Source: Stenotrophobium sp040387055 (GTDB lineage Bacteria > Pseudomonadota > Gammaproteobacteria > Nevskiales > Nevskiaceae). Taken from it: 30,124 bases of DNA. The first letter of the stretch is position 1. The number at the start of each line of letters is the position of its first letter. The notes beneath the pieces were generated by a model. That model saw nothing but the letters and a program-made list of their open reading frames with translations, was not told the DNA's origin and did no database searches. The position numbers and the translations under genes were made by a program. Positions 23,991 through 30,124 of the stretch are shown here, piece by piece. The DNA lies in the NCBI GenBank assembly GCA_040387055.1, contig JAZKEM010000016.1:1-30124 (forward strand). Direction: 5' to 3'.

Positions 23991-24004
23991 TGAAATGCAT
24001 TTCA
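23991..24004. promoter_or_regulatory. Perfect 14-bp palindrome TGAAATGCATTTCA (site 2)
   Basis: Second identical copy, 95 bp upstream of the receptor 3 ATG. TTGAAA at 23990-23995 overlaps it and could be a -35 element, with a poor -10 (TACTCT) 17 bp further on, so a bound protein would block that promoter. The rest of the 314-bp divergent gap (23785-24098) is A/T-rich and holds no gene that I can support. Confidence 0.65.
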
Positions 24005-24098
24005 TAATGGATTACTCTTAGCTCACAAACAGACCGTGCTGTAACGACGGCATCGCTCAACAAGATGTGAGCGAATATAGAAGCAATGGAGTGAGAGA

Positions 24099-26639
24099 AT
24101 GCAACGACATCCGGTAGAGACGGCAGTGCTTGCTGACAAACTTTTTTTGAGAGTGAGTCTGGGCATCGTGCTTGCGGTATCCATGCAGATGGCATCGTTT
24201 CGAGTCATCGCTGACGATGCAAATGCTGCAAGCTCGTCGCAGGGTCCACAGAATGACAAGAGCGCTGAGTTTTCAGAGCTCGATCAACTTCTGTCAGCGC
24301 CTGATTCGACACCTGACTCAACAACGGTGCCGACAGCAGAGTCGGCGTCAGCGCCAACAAATGGCGATGCGACGGCTTTGCCTGCAGAGCCAACAGCACA
24401 ACCAGAAGCATTAGCGACTATTCCTGTCGATCTTCCTGCAAAGGGTTCTGTCGCTGCGAGTGGCTATAAGAAGCCTTCTGCTTCATTAGAAGAAATTGTG
24501 GTGACGGCTACCAAGCAGGCTTTATACCTGCGCGATATTCCAGCAAGCATCACCGCGCTTTCAGGTGAAGACCTTGAACGCAGCGGCGCGCAAAGTGCAG
24601 AGGACTTCATCAAGCTCGTTCCCGGCGTCAACATCACCTCGACTGGTGACAGCCCTCCGCGCATTACGATTCGCGGTATTGCATCAGACATTGCCACGAG
24701 CTCAACCACCGGCATTCTGTTCGGTAACGTTTCATTCACTGACGCCTATGTGCCGTTTGTTGCGTTGGACCCAAATCCTTTTGACATGGCTAGCGTTGAA
24801 GTCCTGAAGGGGCCGCAAGGAACGTTGTTTGGCGCTTCAGCGTTAAATGGTGCCGTACGTTACGTGCCAACAGCGCCCCAACTGGGCGTTTTCCAAGTGA
24901 AGTATTTTGGGCAATACACCAGCATTAAAGATGGCGATAAGGCACCAAGTTATGGCGCTGCAATCAATGCGCCAATAGGTGAGACAGCGGCCATCCGCGT
25001 GATGGGTTTCAAGCGCGAATCACCTGGCTATATCGATAACCAGAAGTTAGGCATCAAAGACGCCAACTATCTCGATCAGAACGGAGTTCGCGCGATGCTG
25101 GATTGGCATCCTTCAGATAATTCTGCATTGGCATTTACCTACGCTACGCAGAAAACTGAAAGAAACGAGCCGGGTATTTCTGACAATACTGACGGTGAGC
25201 TGACGACCAACAACCGTCCACGCCTGAGCTACAACAACACCTCATACGATCTGGCCAATCTGTCGCTGCGTTACTCCTTCGATTGGGCTGATCTGATTTC
25301 AGAAAGTGCTTACGTTACAAAAGATGGTCACAACTTCTTTGACGCAACAGCGCGATTTGTGCCGCAGTCACCCATCCCAATTGCTGCTCAAGAATATATC
25401 TCGGCTTCGAAAACCTATACGCAGGAATTACGCCTGAGCTCACCAACTGGATCGGACTCTGCATGGCGTTGGATTGGCGGCGCCTCATATTTCAGGCAAG
25501 ACATCCAACAGCAACTGAATATTCCATTGGGCGCTCTTAACCTGCCGATAGCGCCGTTGATCCCAATTCTGAATGGCGTTATTCCAGGACTCGGTGATCT
25601 GTTTTCAGCGAGTGGAAATCCTTTGCTCGCGTCGGAAGATCTCGACGTGCAAGTCAAAGAGTTGGCGCTTTTTGGTGATGTGACTTACACCTTCTTCGAT
25701 GATTTTGAGCTCAGCCTCGGCGGTCGTTTGTACAAAACAACATCGGGTGGCACCAATCTCCAAGGCGGACTGACGATTCTTGCGTTCTATCAAAACCCAG
25801 AGCATCTCCTTGAAGGTGAAGTGAAAGAGCAGGGCTTTAATCCAAAGGCCTCATTGTCGTGGCATGCCACGGACGACATCATGGCTTACGCTGCTATCTC
25901 CAAAGGTTTCCGTGTTGGCGGTCTTCAGGCGGGCCTGTCGACCCCGGTATCGCAAACGCCAGCACCGGTCTTGTTCAAGTCCGACACCATTTGGAATTAT
26001 GAAAGCGGCCTGCGTACGCAATGGTTTGATAACACCCTGCGCTTTGACATCACGGGCTTTCTTTTGAAATGGACGGAGCCGCAAACAGTTGAAGGCGATG
26101 CCTCTGGCCTCACGGTGTATATCGATAACGTTGGTGGCGTAAAGAGTGTCGGCGGCGAAGCGACCTTTGAATACTTGCCGCCCATTGAAGGACTCAAGCT
26201 GACCGTAGCAGCCGGCTATACCAAGACCACGACGACGAAGGAATTCACCACGTCCAACGGCACGCAGGTTCAGCCGGGCAGTGCTTGGCCTCTATCACCA
26301 AAATGGCAAACAGCGACAACCTTGTCGTATCTGACTTCGCTGTCAGATTGGCGAGTGGGAGCTTCTGCAACGCACACCTATTTGGGTAAAGCGGTCACCA
26401 ATCTTCCACAGCACATTCCAATTTTCGGATATCGCCAGTGGGATGCGCAGGTCAGCTTGGCAAACCCGAATATTCCATGGTTGCCCGAGGTTTCGCTCAA
26501 TCTGAACAACATCACCAATGAGCGCGGCACCACCAACCAATTTACTTCTGCGGTTACTCCGCTGACTACAGCAGTTGAGACTTATTACATTCAGCCTCGC
26601 GCTGTGACGTTGAGAATCATGGGTAAATTCGGTCAGTAA
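24099..26639 (+). CDS. TonB-dependent outer-membrane receptor 3
   Basis: 846-aa outer-membrane transporter; the ATG follows GGAGTGAGAGA. Long signal sequence (hydrophobic core about 18-38), then a Thr/Ser/Pro/Ala-rich linker with LDQLL (61-65). The TonB box EEIVVTATKQ is at 131-140, followed by the plug (SITALSGEDL, VPGVNI, GPQGTLFGASALNGAVRYVP) and barrel. A hydrophobic segment (about 480-502, LPIAPLIPILNGVIPGLGDLF) matches the one in receptor 2. The C-terminus is MGKFGQ, so the terminal Phe is followed by two further residues, a small departure from the usual insertion signal. It is divergent from receptor 2 and followed after 4 nt by the GH1 gene and then the acyl-CoA ligase, so the imported molecule probably has both a glycosidic and an acyl part. 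Confidence 0.95.
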   Translation: MQRHPVETAVLADKLFLRVSLGIVLAVSMQMASFRVIADDANAASSSQGPQNDKSAEFSELDQLLSAPDSTPDSTTVPTAESASAPTNGDATALPAEPTAQPEALATIPVDLPAKGSVAASGYKKPSASLEEIVVTATKQALYLRDIPASITALSGEDLERSGAQSAEDFIKLVPGVNITSTGDSPPRITIRGIASDIATSSTTGILFGNVSFTDAYVPFVALDPNPFDMASVEVLKGPQGTLFGASALNGAVRYVPTAPQLGVFQVKYFGQYTSIKDGDKAPSYGAAINAPIGETAAIRVMGFKRESPGYIDNQKLGIKDANYLDQNGVRAMLDWHPSDNSALAFTYATQKTERNEPGISDNTDGELTTNNRPRLSYNNTSYDLANLSLRYSFDWADLISESAYVTKDGHNFFDATARFVPQSPIPIAAQEYISASKTYTQELRLSSPTGSDSAWRWIGGASYFRQDIQQQLNIPLGALNLPIAPLIPILNGVIPGLGDLFSASGNPLLASEDLDVQVKELALFGDVTYTFFDDFELSLGGRLYKTTSGGTNLQGGLTILAFYQNPEHLLEGEVKEQGFNPKASLSWHATDDIMAYAAISKGFRVGGLQAGLSTPVSQTPAPVLFKSDTIWNYESGLRTQWFDNTLRFDITGFLLKWTEPQTVEGDASGLTVYIDNVGGVKSVGGEATFEYLPPIEGLKLTVAAGYTKTTTTKEFTTSNGTQVQPGSAWPLSPKWQTATTLSYLTSLSDWRVGASATHTYLGKAVTNLPQHIPIFGYRQWDAQVSLANPNIPWLPEVSLNLNNITNERGTTNQFTSAVTPLTTAVETYYIQPRAVTLRIMGKFGQ

Positions 26640-26643
26640 TTTC

Positions 26644-27933
26644 ATGTCCATTAATGCCTATCTATCTAAAATGCGTACGTCGCGAAAAATTTTGCTTGCG
26701 CTGACTATTGCGTTGCTTTTGTGGTTGGCATGGTGCCTGAAAGGGCCTACTGCAATTCCCGTCACTGCAGCGCAGAGTTTGCCCACCAACTTCTTGTGGG
26801 GCGTGTCGACTTCAGCTTTTCAGGCTGAAGGCGGTCAACTCGACAGTGAATGGAGCCGTTTTAACGCCAGAGATGCCAAGCAGGATCGCTACGGCAAGTC
26901 GGTAGACTTTAGACATCGCTATCGTGAAGACGTAGCGCTCGCTCGTGACCTTGGAGCGAACACTTATCGCATCGGCATCAACTGGGCGCGAGTCGAACCC
27001 AAGCAGGGGCAGATCGATGAAGCAGAGCTCGCGTACTACGACGATTTGATTCTGGCGTTGAAGGAGGCAGGTATCGCGCCACTCGTTACACTAGATCACT
27101 TTGACTATCCAGGCTGGGCATCTGATCAAGGCGGTTGGACCAATCCGAAAACAGGTGAGGCCTTTGTCGCGTATGCCGAGTTGATCGCGAAGCGATACCA
27201 CCAGGATGTCCATATGTGGATCACTTTTAATGAAGCGATTGGTTACATCGGTGGGCAAGCAGCGCTGCATAAATTGAGCTTGAGTGATACGGGCCGCGTG
27301 CGCGATAACTTGGTGATTGCGCATGGCAAGGTCTATGACCTGATTCATCAACTTGATCCGAGTGCGATGGTGACCTCAAACATTGCCTGGACGGGAGATC
27401 GTTCTGGCGGCAGCGCAATGAACAGTTTTAGTGATTGGGTGTTTCTTGATCGCATTGTCGATAAGTGCGACATCATCGCTATCGACTACTACTTCTCGGA
27501 TTTGATCAACGGCCTGAAGGCGCTTACTGATCAAGCGAATTGGAATTGGTCGCCCGAGCCTGCTGGCTTATACCGCGCACTCAAGCATGTATCGAAAAAG
27601 TATCCGACCAAACCTATTCTCATCGCCGAAATTGGCATGGCCACGCAAGACGGCCAACCACGCAAAGACGGCGTAAAAAGAGAAGACGCGCTGCGCGATA
27701 CCGTTTATTGGACGCAGAGAGCTCGTGCCGATGGCATTAACGTGATCGGTTATATGGTGTGGACACTCACCGACAACTTTGAATGGGGCAGCTACACACC
27801 ACGCTTCGGCCTCTACACGGTGAACGCGCTGACAGACCCAACACTTAAGCGCATTCCAACAGCGGCTGTTTCTGCATACAAAGAAATTATTCGTAACAAT
27901 GGCGTTTCTCCCGACTATCGTCCAGTGAATTAG
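26644..27933 (+). CDS. Membrane-anchored GH1 beta-glycosidase
   Basis: Retaining beta-glycosidase (beta-glucosidase or beta-galactosidase type). 429 aa. The acid/base Glu197 lies in WITFNEA and the nucleophile Glu329 in ILIAEIGMA. The N-terminal FLWGVSTSAFQAEG block (50-63), NWARVEP (113-119) and WTLTDNFEWGSYTPRFGLY (373-391) are family hallmarks. Residues 15-32 form a single hydrophobic helix after a basic stretch, with no obvious cleavage site, so the enzyme is probably tethered to the inner membrane facing the periplasm; most bacterial GH1 enzymes are soluble and cytoplasmic. It begins 4 nt after receptor 3 and ends 2 nt before the acyl-CoA ligase. It likely removes a beta-linked sugar from the imported compound; GH1 would not cut alpha,alpha-trehalose. 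Confidence 0.92.
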   Translation: MSINAYLSKMRTSRKILLALTIALLLWLAWCLKGPTAIPVTAAQSLPTNFLWGVSTSAFQAEGGQLDSEWSRFNARDAKQDRYGKSVDFRHRYREDVALARDLGANTYRIGINWARVEPKQGQIDEAELAYYDDLILALKEAGIAPLVTLDHFDYPGWASDQGGWTNPKTGEAFVAYAELIAKRYHQDVHMWITFNEAIGYIGGQAALHKLSLSDTGRVRDNLVIAHGKVYDLIHQLDPSAMVTSNIAWTGDRSGGSAMNSFSDWVFLDRIVDKCDIIAIDYYFSDLINGLKALTDQANWNWSPEPAGLYRALKHVSKKYPTKPILIAEIGMATQDGQPRKDGVKREDALRDTVYWTQRARADGINVIGYMVWTLTDNFEWGSYTPRFGLYTVNALTDPTLKRIPTAAVSAYKEIIRNNGVSPDYRPVN

Positions 27934-27935
27934 TT

Positions 27936-29576
27936 ATGAGCAATCTTTCCTATTCAAAAGGTTCAAGTACTCCAGCATTACTCAGCGAAACCATCGGCGA
28001 GAATCTACGCCGCACGGTAGAACGCTTTGGTGATCGCGAAGCCTTGGTCGCATCTTTTCAAAACTACCGCGCCACTTATCGTCAGTTCTGGAATGAAGTC
28101 GATCTGGCCGCTCGTGGCCTGATGGCTCGCGGTGTGCAGACGGGTGATCGCGTCGGCATCTGGGCGCCGAATCGCTACGAGTGGGTCATCATCCAATACG
28201 CCACTGCTCGCATAGGTGCGATTCTGGTCAATATCAATCCTGCTTATAAGACAGCAGAGTTGGAATACGCACTTAATTTGTCCGGCGTTAGCTGTCTGAT
28301 CATGGCCAAAGGTTTCCGGGCCACTGATTATGTGAGCATGCTTGAACAGGTTCGCGGCAAATGCCCTGATTTGTGCCAGTACCTAGTGATTGAGAATGAC
28401 TGGTTTGATCTATTGGAGCAGGGCAAGAATTTTCCAGAAGAAAAATTGCTTGAATGTGAAGCGCGTTTGCGAGCGGAAGACCCGATCAATATTCAGTTCA
28501 CCTCAGGTACTACGGGGCTGCCTAAAGGCGCCACACTCAGCCATCACAACATTCTCAACAATGCCTACTTTACTGGCCTGACTTGCCGCTATACCGAGCT
28601 TGATCGCGTCTGTATTCCAGTGCCGTTCTATCACTGCTTCGGCATGGTGCTAGGTACTCTCGCATGTACGGCGCATGGCGCCTGCATGGTTGTTCCGGCA
28701 GAAGGCTTTGATGCATTGGAAACTTTGCGCACGGTAGAGGTCGAGCGCTGCACCTCCTTATATGGTGTGCCAACGATGTTTATTGGCGAGCTCGAACATC
28801 CAGAGTTTTCAAAGTTTGATCTGACGAGTTTACGCACTGGCATCATGGCGGGTTCGCCTTGCCCGGTGGAGGTCATGAAGAAAGTGACGACGCTGATGAA
28901 TATGCGTGAAGTCACCATCGGCTATGGCATGACCGAGACGTCGCCGCTCTCAACCCAGAATGCCGCTGACGATCCCATGGAGCGTCGTGTCTCGACCGTG
29001 GGTCGGGTGCATCCGCACGTCGAGATCAAGATCATTGATCCAGAAACCGGAGCGACGCTCCCGCGCGGAAGTGCAGGGGAGTTATGCACTCGCGGCTACT
29101 CGGTGATGCTGGGCTATTGGAATAACGAAGCGGCCACTACCAAATCGATTGATAGTGAGCGTTGGATGCACTCTGGCGATCTTGCGACGCTTGATGAGGA
29201 AGGCTACGTCAAGATTGTGGGACGTATTAAGGACATGATCATCCGCGGTGGCGAGAACATCTTTCCACGCGAGATCGAAGAGTTCCTATATGGACATCCT
29301 GGCGTCTCAGATGTCCAGGTCATTGGCGTTCCCAGCGAGAAATACGGTGAAGAAGTCATGGCTTGGGTCAAGTTGCGTGAAGGCTCCACCGCCAGTGGGG
29401 ACGAGATGGCAGCTTTCTGCAAATCAAAGATCGCCAGCTTCAAGATCCCGCGTTATTGGAAGTTTGTAGATGAGTTTCCGCTCACAGTGACCGGGAAAAT
29501 CCAGAAATTCAAAATGCGCGAAGTCTCTATTAATGAGCTGGCACTTGAGCGTGCCGCAGGCATAGAAACGGCGTAG
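27936..29576 (+). CDS. Acyl-CoA synthetase (AMP-forming, ACSF2/fatty-acid ligase type)
   Basis: Activates a carboxylic acid with ATP and CoA through an acyl-adenylate. 546 aa. The P-loop is in FTSGTTGLPKGATLSH (about 188-203), YGMTET lies at about 329-334, and the hinge-region MHSGDLATLDEEGYVKIVGRIKDMI at about 413-437. The C-terminal GKIQKFKMRE carries the catalytic Lys. It resembles medium-chain ligases such as ACSF2 and no aryl-specific signature is obvious. The start is 2 nt after the GH1 stop codon (TAGTTATG), placing it in the receptor 3 operon. A CoA ligase co-transcribed with a receptor and a glycosidase implies that the acid released from the imported glycoside is degraded by beta-oxidation. 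No signal peptide; cytoplasmic. Confidence 0.93.
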   Translation: MSNLSYSKGSSTPALLSETIGENLRRTVERFGDREALVASFQNYRATYRQFWNEVDLAARGLMARGVQTGDRVGIWAPNRYEWVIIQYATARIGAILVNINPAYKTAELEYALNLSGVSCLIMAKGFRATDYVSMLEQVRGKCPDLCQYLVIENDWFDLLEQGKNFPEEKLLECEARLRAEDPINIQFTSGTTGLPKGATLSHHNILNNAYFTGLTCRYTELDRVCIPVPFYHCFGMVLGTLACTAHGACMVVPAEGFDALETLRTVEVERCTSLYGVPTMFIGELEHPEFSKFDLTSLRTGIMAGSPCPVEVMKKVTTLMNMREVTIGYGMTETSPLSTQNAADDPMERRVSTVGRVHPHVEIKIIDPETGATLPRGSAGELCTRGYSVMLGYWNNEAATTKSIDSERWMHSGDLATLDEEGYVKIVGRIKDMIIRGGENIFPREIEEFLYGHPGVSDVQVIGVPSEKYGEEVMAWVKLREGSTASGDEMAAFCKSKIASFKIPRYWKFVDEFPLTVTGKIQKFKMREVSINELALERAAGIETA

Positions 29577-29601
29577 AAAATGAGAATTTTCCCCGCACAA
29601 A

Positions 29602-29627
29602 AACTGACCTCCCGGTCAGTTCTGACC
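29602..29627. promoter_or_regulatory. Overlapping palindromes ACTGACC/GGTCAGT/CTGACC
   Basis: AACTGACC (29602-29609) pairs with GGTCAGTT (29614-29621) around TCCC, and GGTCAG (29614-29619) also pairs with CTGACC (29622-29627) around TT. Three alternating half-sites look like a TetR-family-type operator cluster ahead of the DUF3450 gene. The first stem could also terminate the acyl-CoA ligase operon, but no T tract follows. Confidence 0.4.
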
Positions 29628-29663
29628 CCATCTAACTCAAGGTTTACACAGGTTTTTATGATG

Positions 29664-29682
29664 CCCTCCCAAATGGGGGGGG
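29664..29682. repeat. CCCTCCC/GGGGGGG palindromic repeat
   Basis: CCCTCCC (29664-29670) followed after four bases by a run of eight G. It is a degenerate member of the CCCTCCC/GGGAGGG group also seen at 2488, 4359 and 4480. It lies in the 181-bp gap before the DUF3450 gene. Confidence 0.4.
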
Positions 29683-29757
29683 CCGTATTACAGCCGCTGT
29701 TACTTAGTATCCGCCGACGCTAGAAATCATCACGGCCTTTGTCTCAAGGTGAATTAA

Positions 29758-30124
29758 ATGAAATTAACCCAATCCCTGACTGTTGCGCTTCATATTCCGA
29801 CAACAATCAGCCTGCGGCATCTCTTAGTAGCAGGATGCGTTACTGCATCGCTTCTATCTGTGCCTGCCCACGCTGCCAAAGTCTCCGACGTCTCAGCTGA
29901 GAGCAACCGTTGGATGGTGGCATCTGCGGAATCGCAGAAGCGCGTTGACGGTCTGTCCGAGCAGCGCAATGACCTCTCCGATAAATTCCGCGCGACGCTG
30001 CGCGAGTCGGAAGGTATCCGTCTTTACATCCAGCAGCTGAATGCGCAGATCAAGTCGCAAGCGGATGAAATGGTGACGGTGCGTAACGAGACGCGCGAGA
30101 TTGAGCGCACGGCGATCGACATTC
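29758..30124 (+). CDS. DUF3450 family protein (TonB-system accessory), 5' part
   Basis: Cut by the window edge; 122 codons visible. The ATG follows AAGGTGA (29746-29752). A signal peptide (hydrophobic core about 20-38, ending PAHAA) precedes a strongly helical, charged region (SQKRVDGLSEQRNDLSDKF, LRESEGIRLYIQQLNAQIKS) typical of the coiled coil of DUF3450. In gammaproteobacteria and relatives this periplasmic protein is normally encoded first in a cluster with ExbB-, ExbD-, TonB- and TPR-like genes forming an accessory energy-transduction system for TonB receptors. Expect those genes just beyond the edge. Identification rests on the N-terminal third only. Confidence 0.75.
   Translation, partial: MKLTQSLTVALHIPTTISLRHLLVAGCVTASLLSVPAHAAKVSDVSAESNRWMVASAESQKRVDGLSEQRNDLSDKFRATLRESEGIRLYIQQLNAQIKSQADEMVTVRNETREIERTAIDI

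Noticed and set aside
1..30124. CRISPR array, tRNA or rRNA genes, insertion sequences
   Set aside because: I found no regularly spaced direct repeats, no cloverleaf or rRNA signatures, and no transposase reading frame.

Overview
The window looks like chromosome of an aerobic Gram-negative bacterium, most likely a gammaproteobacterium of moderate G+C (roughly 50-55% in genes). The basis is three TonB-dependent outer-membrane receptors, a DUF3450-type TonB-system gene, lipoprotein signals, and a three-domain peroxisome-style beta-oxidation enzyme. I cannot name the species. No rRNA, tRNA, CRISPR array or prophage is visible.

Layout. 1-4299 (minus strand): SemiSWEET sugar transporter, mannitol 2-dehydrogenase and a TonB receptor (receptor 1). 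Receptor 1 loses its last beta-strands at about base 140 and runs in frame into a GrpB-family sequence that leaves the window. 4561-7990 (plus): SCP-x-type thiolase and a 736-aa MFE-2-like enzyme (dehydrogenase, hydratase 2, SCP2), closed by a large hairpin. 8091-9707: tannase/feruloyl-esterase-family lipoprotein. 9829-12537: MalT-like LuxR regulator. 12568-13675: a decayed integron. It has an attC site and a bounded low-G+C cassette encoding a lipoprotein, a second small membrane-protein ORF, and a divergent frameshifted relic that resembles the N-terminus of IntI. 13740-14879: LCAD-like acyl-CoA dehydrogenase.

14948-29576 is the most coherent part. On the minus strand lie TonB receptor 2, two tandem HSL-family esterases, a LacI regulator, a GH37 trehalase and a GPH sugar symporter. 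On the plus strand, divergently, lie TonB receptor 3, a membrane-anchored GH1 beta-glycosidase and an acyl-CoA ligase, separated by 4 and 2 nt. The 314-bp divergent region carries two identical 14-bp palindromes spaced 126 bp centre to centre. A related palindrome with a central CG precedes the trehalase. I infer a LacI-controlled locus that imports an acylated or lipidic glycoside, removes its acyl and sugar parts, and activates the acid to CoA for beta-oxidation by enzymes like those on the left. The substrate itself (trehalose lipid, beta-glucolipid or steryl glycoside) cannot be read from sequence.

The right edge (29758 onward) begins a DUF3450 protein, usually the first gene of an accessory TonB/ExbB/ExbD energy-transducing cluster, which would suit the receptors here.
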